From the NCBI GenBank assembly GCA_958439195.1, contig OY288157.1, positions 62,001-126,000 of the forward strand: 64,000 nucleotides of DNA, written 5' to 3'. Source of the stretch: an uncultured Paracoccaceae bacterium. GTDB lineage: Bacteria > Pseudomonadota > Alphaproteobacteria > Rhodobacterales > Rhodobacteraceae. How positions within the stretch are numbered: the stretch's first letter is position 1; the number at the start of each line of letters is the position of its first letter. A program made the position numbers and the translations under genes. Positions 40,295-48,686 of this stretch are shown here, one piece after another. The notes under the pieces are model-generated. The model was not told the origin of the DNA. It saw only the letters and a program-made list of their open reading frames with translations, and made no database searches.

Positions 40295-42120
40295 CCACGA
40301 TCCGCCTCACCGCCGCGCAGGCCATGATCCGCTGGCTGTCGGTCCAGCAAACCGTAGATGGCTCGCGCTTCATCGAAGGCATCTGGGCCATCTTCGGCCA
40401 CGGCAACGTCGCCGGAATCGGCGAAGCGTTGCAGGGCGCGCAAGACGTGTTTCCCACATGGCGCGGCCACAATGAACAGACCATGGCCCATGCCGCCATC
40501 GCCTATGCCAAGGCGCAAAAGCGGCAAAAGGCTATGGCGGTGACCACCTCCATTGGTCCCGGCGCGCTGAACGTGGTCACCGCGGCCGCACTGGCTCATG
40601 TCAACCGCCTGCCGCTGTTGATCATCCCCGGCGATGTCTTTGCCAACCGCGCCCCCGATCCGGTGCTGCAACAGGTCGAAGATTTCGGCGATGGCACCAT
40701 CAGCGCGAATGATTGCTTCAAGCCCGTCAGCCGCTATTTCGACCGGATCATGCGGCCCGAACAGATCATGACCGCGCTGCCCCGCGCCCTGCGGGTGATG
40801 ACAGACCCGGCGGAATGTGGCCCCGTCACGCTGGCGTTCTGCCAGGACGTGCAGGCCGAGGCCTTTGACTACCCCGAAGCCTTCTTCACCCCCAAGGTCT
40901 GGCATATCCGCCGCCCCGAACCCGATGCGGGTGAACTCGCAGCCGCCATCGCGGCCCTGAAATCCGCCAAGGCCCCGGTCATCGTGGCCGGTGGCGGCGT
41001 GATCTATTCTCAGGCCGAACAACGCCTTGCCGCCTTTGCCAGCGCGCACAACATTCCGGTGGTGGAAACCCAGGGCGGCAAATCGGCGCTGGCCCATGAC
41101 CACGCGCTGAACTTCGGCCCTGTCGGCGTGACGGGCGCTTCATCGGCCAATACCGTCTGTGAAAACGCCGATCTGGTCATCGGCCTAGGCACCCGGTTTC
41201 AGGATTTCACGACAGGAAGCTGGTCGCTGTTCAAGAACCCCGCCCGCCGCATCCTGTCCATCAACGTGCAGCCCTTTGATGCGGCCAAGCACAACGCCCT
41301 GTCCTTGGTGGCAGATGCCCGCGTCGCGCTCGATGCGCTTGGCACGGCGCTTGGGGCGCAGAAATTCGCTCTGCCCGATGCCACGCTCAAGGCCGCATGG
41401 GCGCAAGCGACCGCCGCCGTCAAGGCCGCGCCCGAGGCCGGGAATGCCCTGCCAACCGATGCGCAGGTGATCGGCGCGGTGCAGCGCAGCTCTGGCCCCA
41501 CAACTGTGGTGATGGGGGCCGCAGGCACGATGCCCGGCGAATTGCACAAGATCTGGGATGCCGCCGCGGGTGGCTATCACATGGAATACGGCTTTTCCTG
41601 CATGGGCTATGAAATCGCCGGCGCGATGGGCATCAAGATGGCCCGTCCTGATGCGGATGTCATCTGCATGCTGGGCGACGGCTCCTACATGATGGCCAAT
41701 AGCGAACTTGCCACCGCCGTGATGATGGGCATCCCCTTTACCGTCGTGGTCACCGACAATCGCGGCTATGGCTGCATCAACCGTTTGCAACAAGGCACCG
41801 GGGGCGCGCCGTTCAACAACCTGCTGGATGACAGCTATCACGTGAACCCCAGCCATATCGATTTTGCCGCCCATGCCGGTGCGATGGGGGCAAAGGCGGT
41901 CAAGGTGGGCAGCATCGCGGAACTGGAATCGGCACTGGCCGATGCCAAGGGGGCCGCAATCCCCGTGGTCATCGTCATCGACACCGATCCCGCCCCATCG
42001 ACCGAGGCGGGCGGCACCTGGTGGGATGTCGCCGTGCCCGCGGTATCGGTTCGTCCGCAGGTGCGCGCCGCCCGTGCGAAATATGAAGAAAACACAAAGA
42101 AACAGTTGCTTGCTAACTGA
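40291..42120 (+). CDS. iolD: 3D-(3,5/4)-trihydroxycyclohexane-1,2-dione hydrolase
   Basis: A 609-residue thiamine diphosphate enzyme that opens the ring of the diketone intermediate in myo-inositol breakdown. The three-domain layout of TPP enzymes is visible. The N-terminal part has 'GHGNVAGIGEAL' and the catalytic Glu region 'RGHNEQTMAHAAIAYAKAQ'; the C-terminal TPP/Mg region is 'CMLGDGSYMMANSEL' to 'VVVTDNRGYGCINRLQQ'. AAAGGAC is before the ATG at 40291, which overlaps the iolC stop. Confidence 0.96.
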   Translation: MTTIRLTAAQAMIRWLSVQQTVDGSRFIEGIWAIFGHGNVAGIGEALQGAQDVFPTWRGHNEQTMAHAAIAYAKAQKRQKAMAVTTSIGPGALNVVTAAALAHVNRLPLLIIPGDVFANRAPDPVLQQVEDFGDGTISANDCFKPVSRYFDRIMRPEQIMTALPRALRVMTDPAECGPVTLAFCQDVQAEAFDYPEAFFTPKVWHIRRPEPDAGELAAAIAALKSAKAPVIVAGGGVIYSQAEQRLAAFASAHNIPVVETQGGKSALAHDHALNFGPVGVTGASSANTVCENADLVIGLGTRFQDFTTGSWSLFKNPARRILSINVQPFDAAKHNALSLVADARVALDALGTALGAQKFALPDATLKAAWAQATAAVKAAPEAGNALPTDAQVIGAVQRSSGPTTVVMGAAGTMPGELHKIWDAAAGGYHMEYGFSCMGYEIAGAMGIKMARPDADVICMLGDGSYMMANSELATAVMMGIPFTVVVTDNRGYGCINRLQQGTGGAPFNNLLDDSYHVNPSHIDFAAHAGAMGAKAVKVGSIAELESALADAKGAAIPVVIVIDTDPAPSTEAGGTWWDVAVPAVSVRPQVRAARAKYEENTKKQLLAN

Positions 42121-42134
42121 AGTTGATAAATCAC

Positions 42135-43031
42135 ATGATCCTTTTCGGAACCAATCCCATCGCCTGGGCCAATGACGACGACCGCAGCATCGGGGCCGAT
42201 ATCCCGACCGCCCGCATTCTGGATGAGGCAGGCCGCCAGATCGGCTTTGACGGCATCGAAAACGGCCATCGCTGGCCGGACGACCCGGAAAAACTGCGTG
42301 CGATGCTGGCGGATTACGGGCTGAAGTTCATATCGGGGTGGTATTCCACCGAATTGCTGATCCGTTCGGTCGAAGACGAAATCGCCGCTGTCCAACCGCA
42401 TCTGGCCAAGCTGAAACACAATGGCTGCAAGGTCTGCATCGTGTGCGAAACCTCTAACGCCATTCACGGCGATGCGGGCCGCGCGGTGAATGATCGCCCC
42501 ACTCATTCGGCGGGCGAAATGTTCGCCTTCGGGGCCAAGCTAGAGGCTTTTGCCGCCTACCTAGCGCGTGAAGGGATCACGCTTGTCTATCATCACCACA
42601 TGGGGACCATCGTCGAAAGCCCCGATGATATCGACGCGCTGATGGCCGCTACGGGGCCGAATACCCATCTGCTGTTCGACGCAGGCCATTGCGCCTTTGG
42701 CGGCGGTGATCCGGTGGCGGTGCTGACCAAACACATCGCCCGAGTGCGCCATTTCCATGCCAAGAACATCCGCCCTGCCATCGTGGACCGTGTCCGCAGC
42801 GAAGGCTGGTCCTTTCTGAAAGGCGTGGTCGAAGGCGCCTTCACCGTGCCCGGTGACCAGGAAGGCGGCATCGACTTTGGCCCCTTGCTGAACATTCTGG
42901 GCAAAGCGGGCTATGACGGCTGGATCGTGATCGAGGCAGAACAAGACCCCAAGGTTCGCAATCCGCTTTTGTATCAGACCTTGGGTCTTGCTACGCTGAA
43001 ACGGCTTTCACGCGAAGCCGGTCTCCTCTGA
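42135..43031 (+). CDS. iolE: Myo-inosose-2 dehydratase
   Basis: A 298-residue xylose isomerase-like TIM barrel that dehydrates 2-keto-myo-inositol. It starts 'MILFGTNPIAWANDDD', the usual IolE opening, and carries 'TLVYHHHMGTIVESPDDID', 'HLLFDAGHCAFGGGDP', 'RHFHAKNIRPA' and 'IVIEAEQDP' with metal ligands. The ATG at 42135 is 14 nt after the iolD stop; a weak GAAG is the only ribosome site, so coupling with iolD is likely. Confidence 0.95.
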   Translation: MILFGTNPIAWANDDDRSIGADIPTARILDEAGRQIGFDGIENGHRWPDDPEKLRAMLADYGLKFISGWYSTELLIRSVEDEIAAVQPHLAKLKHNGCKVCIVCETSNAIHGDAGRAVNDRPTHSAGEMFAFGAKLEAFAAYLAREGITLVYHHHMGTIVESPDDIDALMAATGPNTHLLFDAGHCAFGGGDPVAVLTKHIARVRHFHAKNIRPAIVDRVRSEGWSFLKGVVEGAFTVPGDQEGGIDFGPLLNILGKAGYDGWIVIEAEQDPKVRNPLLYQTLGLATLKRLSREAGLL

Positions 43032-43113
43032 CGGCACGGCGGAACCGGGGGTGTCAAACCCGGTTGTCCAGGGGTTCTTGAACCGATGGCGAAACCGCTA
43101 GACGACCCCCGCG

Positions 43114-43135
43114 AGGTATTTTCGCCAAGATGAAG
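43114..43135 (+). repeat. Dispersed 22-nt intergenic element, copy C, overlapping the iolB ribosome site
   Basis: AGGTATTT-TC-GCCAAGATGAAG between iolE and iolB. Its end, AAGG (with the next base AAGGA), is the ribosome binding site 7 nt before the iolB start at 43145. Confidence 0.88.
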
Positions 43136-43144
43136 GACATGACC

Positions 43145-43966
43145 ATGACTGATCTCCTCCGCAAGCCCAAGGGGACAAACGGAAAAGTCCATGACATCAC
43201 CCCCGAAGCCGCAGGCTGGGGTTATGTGGGGTTCAGCCTTTACCGTCTGACGCCGGGGCAATCAGCGGCCGAGGTGACAGGCAACCGTGAGGCAATCCTG
43301 GTTCTGGTCGAAGGCAAGGCGCGCATCACCGCAGGTGGCGCGGATTTCGGTGAAATGGGCGACCGGATGGATGTCTTTGAAAAGACCCCGCCGCATTGCC
43401 TGTATGTGCCGAACGGCAGCGATTGGCAGGCCGTGGCCACCACCAATTGCACGCTGGCCATCTGCACCGCGCCGGGGATGGGCAACCACCGGGTGCAAAG
43501 GTTGGGGCCAGAGGGGATCGAACTTACCCCGCGCGGGCAGGGGGCCAATACCCGCCACATCAACAACATCGCGATGGAGGCGCGCGAAGTGGCCGATAGC
43601 CTGCTGGTGACAGAGGTATTCACCCCTGCCGGAAACTGGTCCAGCTATCCCAGCCATCGGCATGATGAAGATGATTTCCCCCGCATGACCTATCTGGAGG
43701 AAACCTATTACATGCGCCTGAACCCGGCACAGGGTTTTGGCATCCAACGCGTGTATACCGAGGACGGGTCGCTGGACGTGACGATGGCGGTCAAGAACCA
43801 CGATGTGACGCTGGTCCCCAAAGGCCACCATCCCTGCGGCGCGCCCTATGGATATGACATGTATTATCTGAATGTCATGGCCGGCCCGCGCCGCAACTGG
43901 CGGTTCCAGAACGACCCCGATCACGACTGGATCTATCGCCGCGACAACCCCGAAGCACCGGCCTGA
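43145..43966 (+). CDS. iolB: 5-deoxy-glucuronate isomerase
   Basis: A 273-residue cupin enzyme that turns 5-deoxyglucuronate into 2-deoxy-5-keto-gluconate in inositol breakdown. Motifs are 'GWGYVGFSLYRLTPGQS', 'VFEKTPPHCLYVPNGSDW', 'WSSYPSHRHDEDDFPRMTYLEETYYMRL' (metal site) and 'GHHPCGAPYGYDMYYLNVMAGP'. The start at 43145 is chosen because AAGGA at 43133-43137 sits 7 nt upstream; ATGs at 43130 and 43139 lie in or next to that site. It is 113 bp after iolE, wider than the other iol gaps. Confidence 0.93.
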   Translation: MTDLLRKPKGTNGKVHDITPEAAGWGYVGFSLYRLTPGQSAAEVTGNREAILVLVEGKARITAGGADFGEMGDRMDVFEKTPPHCLYVPNGSDWQAVATTNCTLAICTAPGMGNHRVQRLGPEGIELTPRGQGANTRHINNIAMEAREVADSLLVTEVFTPAGNWSSYPSHRHDEDDFPRMTYLEETYYMRLNPAQGFGIQRVYTEDGSLDVTMAVKNHDVTLVPKGHHPCGAPYGYDMYYLNVMAGPRRNWRFQNDPDHDWIYRRDNPEAPA

Positions 43967-43973
43967 TCCGCCC

Positions 43974-44381
43974 TCAGGGCTTGACGACGACGCTGACGCG
44001 CAGGCCGCCCGCCTGATTGCGAATCTCGCGCTCTACCATGCGCGGGTTTGGCAATTCGGGTGCCACCACGACCAGCGTTCCGCCAAAGTTCAGCTTGCGC
44101 AGCAGATTGGCCACGATCAGCGCGTCATAATCTTCTGCGATCATCGGGCAGATCACCTTGTCGGGCTTCAGCCGCGCCAACAATGCGCTGTCAATCGCCT
44201 CGACCCGGTCTACCGCCACCGCATCAGGGGCCAGCGCCTCGAATCCCAGCACGATGGCAACCTGACCATCCGGCTCGCCCGTCTTTTCCGGCGGTCGCGC
44301 GCGGGGCGCACGGCGCCGCGTCGCCAAGGCGCGTTGTGCCTTGATCGCTGCGGCCGCCTGTTCCTGTCCACCCGTCTGCAT
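43974..44381 (-). CDS. Conserved protein of unknown function
   Basis: A 135-residue protein with a basic, Ala/Arg/Pro-rich N-terminal third and a compact C-terminal domain ('VDRVEAIDSALLARLKPDKVICPMIAEDYDALIVANLLRKLNFGGTLVVVAPELPNPRMVEREI'). That part is Rossmann-like, similar in pattern to the end of methyltransferase or receiver folds, but no motif is decisive. GGAGGA precedes the ATG at a good distance. It is convergent with iolB (7-bp gap) and divergent from phoR. Confidence 0.65.
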   Translation of the reverse strand: MQTGGQEQAAAAIKAQRALATRRRAPRARPPEKTGEPDGQVAIVLGFEALAPDAVAVDRVEAIDSALLARLKPDKVICPMIAEDYDALIVANLLRKLNFGGTLVVVAPELPNPRMVEREIRNQAGGLRVSVVVKP

Positions 44382-44482
44382 ACTTCCTCCGTCACATTGC
44401 GCGGGGCAATCTGGCCAAAACCCTGGCCTATGGCCTCTGCGTCAGGGCGTGGTATGACGGCGGAACGCGGCAGGAGAGTGGC

Positions 44483-45505
44483 ATGCATACGGAAATGATG
44501 CGGACAATCGTGGCAGCCGTGCCGCTTCCCCTGATCGCCATCGGGCGCGATGAACGCATCGCTGCCGCCAATCCGGCGGCCATCGCGCTGTTTGGCGCGG
44601 GGATCGAAGGGCGGCATCACCTGCTGTCCCTGCGCCAGCCCGCCTTGCAACAGGCCATTGCCGCCGCCCTGTCCAGTGGTGCGTCAGGCATCGTGCGGCA
44701 TGTCATCCCCGGCCCGTCGCAGGACATCACCTATCGTGTTACCGTGGCCCCGGCGGGCGATGGCCATGCATTGCTGACATTCGAAGACGTGACCGAGGCG
44801 GAACAGATGGGCCAGATGCGCCGCGATTTCGTCGCCAATGTCAGCCACGAATTGCGAACACCGCTAACCGCGCTTTTGGGATTTATTGAAACCCTGCGGG
44901 GTGCGGCGCGCGATGATCCCGCCGCGCGCGACCGGTTTCTGACAATCATGGAGCGCGAAGCCAGCCGCATGAACCGCCTGATCGGCGATCTGTTGCAGCT
45001 AAGCCGGGTGGAAAGCGAAGAACGTATTCGCCCGACCGAACGGGTGGATCTTCAGGCGCTGGTCTCCGGTGCCGTCGCCACGCTGCGCCCGCTTTGGGAA
45101 GGTGCCGGGGTTTCGGTGGACGTCACGGGCGAATCCGGCCCCTTGCCGCTGCCGGGCGATGCCGATCAGATCACGCAGGTGCTGGTGAACCTGATCGAGA
45201 ACGCGGTGAAATACGGCGGCGCGGGTGGCAAGGTGGGCATCCACATCGCCCGCGAACAATTGCCACGCGGTCCCGGCCTGCGCTTTGACGTGATCGACCA
45301 CGGCGAAGGCATCGACCCGATTCACATCCCCCGCCTGACCGAACGATTCTATCGCGTCGATGGCCACCGTTCCCGCGAAAAGGGCGGCACAGGGCTGGGC
45401 CTTGCCATCGTCAAACACATCGTGCAGCGCCATCGTGGTCGGATACGGATTGAAAGTGAGCAGGGAAAAGGCAGCGTTTTCAGCGTGATATTGCCCGAAA
45501 CCTGA
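44483..45505 (+). CDS. phoR: Phosphate-regulon-type sensor histidine kinase (PhoR-like)
   Basis: A 340-residue kinase with an N-terminal PAS-like domain ('LPLIAIGRDERIAAANPAAIALFG', about 15-38; 'ALLTFEDVTEAEQMGQMRRDF', about 96-116). It has the H box 'VANVSHELRTPLTALLGFIETLRG' with H122, and an ATPase domain with 'NLIENAVKYGGAG', 'DHGEGI' and 'KGGTGLGLAIVKH'. It has no membrane span, unlike E. coli PhoR, so it would sense from the cytoplasm, perhaps through PhoU. GGAG precedes the ATG. phoU follows after a Pho box; phoB and the pst genes are not next to it. Confidence 0.85.
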   Translation: MHTEMMRTIVAAVPLPLIAIGRDERIAAANPAAIALFGAGIEGRHHLLSLRQPALQQAIAAALSSGASGIVRHVIPGPSQDITYRVTVAPAGDGHALLTFEDVTEAEQMGQMRRDFVANVSHELRTPLTALLGFIETLRGAARDDPAARDRFLTIMEREASRMNRLIGDLLQLSRVESEERIRPTERVDLQALVSGAVATLRPLWEGAGVSVDVTGESGPLPLPGDADQITQVLVNLIENAVKYGGAGGKVGIHIAREQLPRGPGLRFDVIDHGEGIDPIHIPRLTERFYRVDGHRSREKGGTGLGLAIVKHIVQRHRGRIRIESEQGKGSVFSVILPET

Positions 45506-45550
45506 TCTGTTCAGCGGGGCAGGGTGGCGATGTCCACTTTCTGTGCCAGG

Positions 45551-45568
45551 CTGTCATAAAACTGTTTC
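45551..45568 (+). promoter_or_regulatory. Pho box upstream of phoU
   Basis: CTGTCAT-AAAA-CTGTTTC, two 7-nt half-sites with a 4-nt AT spacer. The first matches the PhoB consensus fully and the second in five of seven. It lies 161 nt upstream of the phoU start. Confidence 0.7.
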
Positions 45569-45728
45569 AAATACGTCGCACAAGGGCGCATAGCCGTTTG
45601 ATGATCTGCGCCGCCGCCAGTCCTGTGCGGCCCGCGCCCATTGCCACCGGTCATACCGATCCAGACCCCACCCCGCGCAGCACCGTGCTGCGCCACATTC
45701 CACGCCGACCGCGCCAAGAGCAGAGTGA

Positions 45729-46439
45729 ATGACCCAGAACCACATCATGTCGGCCTTTGACCGCGACCTTTCCTCAATCCAGACGCTGGTTCTGCGCATG
45801 GGTAATCTGGTCTCTACCGCGCTTCTGGATGCCGCCGAGGCGCTGGAAACCCGCGATGCTACACTGGCCGAACGGGTGCGCAGCGGAGACAAGGTGATCG
45901 ACGCGCTGGAAGAGCAGATCAATTCAGAATGCGCCCGCCTGATCGCCATCCGCGCGCCCGCAGCAAGTGACCTGCGCACCGTTCTGACGGTGATGAAGAT
46001 CGCGGCCAACCTGGAACGCTGCGGCGACTATGCCAAGAACCTTGCCAAACGGTCCCTGGTTCTGGCCGATATGGCCACCCTTCCGGTGCCGACCGGGGCC
46101 ATCCGGCACATGGCCAAACATGTGACTGCCCTGCTGACCGATGCCTTGGCCGCCTTTGTCGCCCGCGATGCCATAGGCGCCGCCGACGTGCGCCAGCGCG
46201 ACCACGAGGTGGACCAGATGTATTCCACCCTGTTTCGTGAACTGCTGACAGAGATGATGGAAGACCACCGCAACATCACGCCGGCCATGCATCTGCATTT
46301 CATCGCCAAGAACATCGAACGTGTGGGCGACCATGCCACGGCGGTTGCGGAACAGGTGATCTACCTTGTCACAGGCGCATTGCCCGGCGATGCCCGACCC
46401 AAGATCGACAGCACCACGGCAGGCACCCCGCTAGATTGA
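45729..46439 (+). CDS. phoU: Phosphate-signalling protein PhoU
   Basis: A 236-residue protein with two PhoU helical repeats, each with the E/DxxxD metal-binding motif: 'NLERCGDYAKNLAKR' near 94-108 and 'NIERVGDHATAVAEQ' near 197-211. PhoU links the Pst transporter to PhoR and keeps the Pho response off when phosphate is plentiful. AGAG precedes the ATG. It has a Pho box upstream but no pstSCAB before it, which is the common place for these genes. Confidence 0.95.
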   Translation: MTQNHIMSAFDRDLSSIQTLVLRMGNLVSTALLDAAEALETRDATLAERVRSGDKVIDALEEQINSECARLIAIRAPAASDLRTVLTVMKIAANLERCGDYAKNLAKRSLVLADMATLPVPTGAIRHMAKHVTALLTDALAAFVARDAIGAADVRQRDHEVDQMYSTLFRELLTEMMEDHRNITPAMHLHFIAKNIERVGDHATAVAEQVIYLVTGALPGDARPKIDSTTAGTPLD

Positions 46440-46492
46440 CCGCCGCCTTTCCGACACAAAGCGCAGCCCTACGCGGACGGTCGCCGCCGTCG

Positions 46493-47437
46493 TCACAACC
46501 GCCCGATGCGTTCCGTCAGCAGCGCATAGAATCCGTCGGCATCCACCGATCCGATAAACAGCGCATTGGCCGGGCGCTGCGTCACGCCCCACCAATCGGC
46601 CACGGTCATGCCAAGGGTCAGGTCGGACTGCGTCTCGATTTCCACATTGATATGCCGCCCGGCAAACAGATCAGGCCGGATCAGATAGGCGATGACACAT
46701 GGGTCATGCAGCGGTGCGCCATCCGATCCGTATTTCTGCATATCGAAGCGTTCAAAGAAATCGGTCCATTCGGCCACCATGCGGCCCGCCTCATTGCCCA
46801 GGGCGCGAAACGCCTCGACCCGCGCGCGGGTGGTCAGCGCCTTATGCGTCACGTCCAGTGGCATCACCACGATCGGCACACCGGATTTGAACACGATATC
46901 CGCCGCCTCGGGATCGACAAAGATGTTGAATTCGGCGGTTGGGGTGATGTTGCCCACCTCGAAATAGGCCCCGCCCATCAACACGATCTGCTGCACCCGC
47001 GCCACGATATCGGGCGCGCGTTCAAAAGCGGTGGCGATGTTGGTCAACGGTCCCAGCGGGCACAGCGTCACCGAATGCGCCGCCTCGCGCCGCAGGGTTT
47101 CGATGATGAAATCGACGGCATGGCCATCCATCAATGGCATGGTCGGATCGGCCATCTGCGGCCCGTCCAGCCCGGTCTTGCCATGCACATGCTCGGCCGT
47201 CACCAGCTTGCGCTGCATCGGTCTGTCGCATCCGGCAAAGACCCGCGTCTCCGGCTTTCCGGCCAGTTCGCAAATGATCCGCGCATTCTTTTGCGTCAAC
47301 GCCAGCGGCACATTGCCCGCAACGGCGGTGATGCCCAGAACGTCAATCTCTTCCGGGCTGGCCAGCGCCAGAAGAATGGCAACCGCATCATCCTGCCCTG
47401 GATCGGTATCAATAATGATCTTGCGCGGATGCGCCAT
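46493..47437 (-). CDS. Nucleoside hydrolase
   Basis: A 314-residue inosine-uridine nucleoside N-ribohydrolase-family enzyme. The metal motif is DTDPGQDD at 10-17. The fold continues with 'GITAVAGNVPL', 'GLDGPQMADP' and 'PLGPLTNIATAF', and 'HDPCVIAYLI' supplies the later metal Asp. It splits ribonucleosides to base and ribose; whether it prefers purines or pyrimidines cannot be told. It is convergent with phoU (53-bp gap). Confidence 0.93.
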   Translation of the reverse strand: MAHPRKIIIDTDPGQDDAVAILLALASPEEIDVLGITAVAGNVPLALTQKNARIICELAGKPETRVFAGCDRPMQRKLVTAEHVHGKTGLDGPQMADPTMPLMDGHAVDFIIETLRREAAHSVTLCPLGPLTNIATAFERAPDIVARVQQIVLMGGAYFEVGNITPTAEFNIFVDPEAADIVFKSGVPIVVMPLDVTHKALTTRARVEAFRALGNEAGRMVAEWTDFFERFDMQKYGSDGAPLHDPCVIAYLIRPDLFAGRHINVEIETQSDLTLGMTVADWWGVTQRPANALFIGSVDADGFYALLTERIGRL

Positions 47438-47508
47438 ATGTCGTGCCTCTATTTATCCCCGCCCCGCACAAAACCCAAAATGGAACTTTTGTCCAGATGG
47501 TCAACAAC

Positions 47509-47536
47509 AAAGGGGGGCGCTGTTGCGCCCCCCTTT
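47509..47536 (-). terminator. Terminator after the iron-type binding-protein gene
   Basis: A perfect 12-bp stem, AAAGGGGGGCGC, loop of 4, GCGCCCCCCTTT. On the minus strand it is followed by GTTGTTG. It begins about 31 nt past the stop codon. Confidence 0.85.
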
Positions 47537-47567
47537 GACGGGTAATTCTGCCCTGTGTCGGTGGCAA

Positions 47568-48575
47568 TCAGCCGTCGAAATTGACCTCTTCAATCAGCTT
47601 CAGCGCCGCCGGGCGCAGCTTGGCCACTTCGGTCAGCGATTTGGAATCTGGTGTGAATTCACCCCAGCTTGCCACCAGTTCCGATTTTGCGACCCCCGGC
47701 TTTACCGGGAATTCGTGATTGGTTTCGGCATAAATCCGCTGTGCCTCGTCGCCCGACAGCCATTCCATGAACTTCAACGCATTTTCACGGTTCGGCGCGG
47801 CCTTGGTCATTGCCACACCCGACACGTTCAGATGGGTGCCATCGCCTTCAAAGGTCGGGAACACGATCCGCACGGATTCGGCGGCGGCTTTCTGTTCCGG
47901 GTCTGCCAACATCTGACCGATGTAATAGGTGTTGCCCACCGCGATATCACACTCCCCCGCCGCAATCGCCTTGACCTGATCCCGGTCGCCGCCATCCGGC
48001 TTGCGCGCCAGATTGGCCTTCACGCCTTCCAGCCAGGCTTTCGCAGCCTCTTCACCATGATGCGCGATCACCGCCGCCGCCAGCGCGACGTTATAATCAT
48101 TGGTCCCGGACCGGATGCAGATGCGGCCTTGCCATTTCGGATCGGCCAGATCCTCATAGGTCGTCACTTCGCCATCGGCGACACGGTCTTTGCTGACATA
48201 AACAATCCGCGCGCGGCTGGTCAGCCCGAACCACTGGTCATTCTCATCCCGCAGGGCGGGGGGAATATTCGCCTCCAGCACATCCGATTGCACCGCCTGC
48301 GTAACGCCCGCATCCACCACTTGCGTCAGGCGCGCGATATCGACGGTCAACACCAGATCGGCGGGCGAACGGTCGCCCTCGGCCACCAGACGCTCGGCCA
48401 TGCCCTTGTCAACAAAGGCCACATTCACGGCGATGCCCGTCTCGGCGGTGAACGCATCCACCAGCGGCTGAATCAGTTCCGGCTGGCGGTGGGAATAGAC
48501 GTTGATCTCTTGTGCCAGCGCAGGCAGCGCGGTCGTGGCGAAGGCGAGTGCCATCATCGAAAGGCGCATCGTCAT
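47568..48575 (-). CDS. Iron(III)-type ABC transporter substrate-binding protein (orphan)
   Basis: A 335-residue periplasmic binding protein of the FbpA/FutA type. The Sec signal is 'MTMRLSMMALAFATTALPALA', cut before Gln-Glu. Seen are 'EINVYSHRQPELIQPLVDAFTAETGI', 'FVDKGMAERLVAEG', and the tandem tyrosines 'VGNTYYIGQM', which are the usual iron ligands, with 'FPTFEGDGTHLNVSGVAMTKAAPN' near the end. AGGA lies 9 nt before the ATG. No permease or ATPase gene is adjacent, so the rest of the transporter must lie elsewhere or the protein is shared. Confidence 0.88.
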   Translation of the reverse strand: MTMRLSMMALAFATTALPALAQEINVYSHRQPELIQPLVDAFTAETGIAVNVAFVDKGMAERLVAEGDRSPADLVLTVDIARLTQVVDAGVTQAVQSDVLEANIPPALRDENDQWFGLTSRARIVYVSKDRVADGEVTTYEDLADPKWQGRICIRSGTNDYNVALAAAVIAHHGEEAAKAWLEGVKANLARKPDGGDRDQVKAIAAGECDIAVGNTYYIGQMLADPEQKAAAESVRIVFPTFEGDGTHLNVSGVAMTKAAPNRENALKFMEWLSGDEAQRIYAETNHEFPVKPGVAKSELVASWGEFTPDSKSLTEVAKLRPAALKLIEEVNFDG

Positions 48576-48686
48576 TGCTTGAGTCCTTTTGTCGGGAAAT
48601 ACGATGCCCGCCATAAACCCGACAATTTTACTTGGGTCAATAGCTGAGTGAAACACTAGGCAATCCGACGCGACCATTTTCCGCCA

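Noticed and set aside
45569..45728. Possible remnant of pst genes between the Pho box and phoU.
   Set aside because: No residue pattern of PstS, PstC, PstA or PstB could be read in any frame of the 160 bp.
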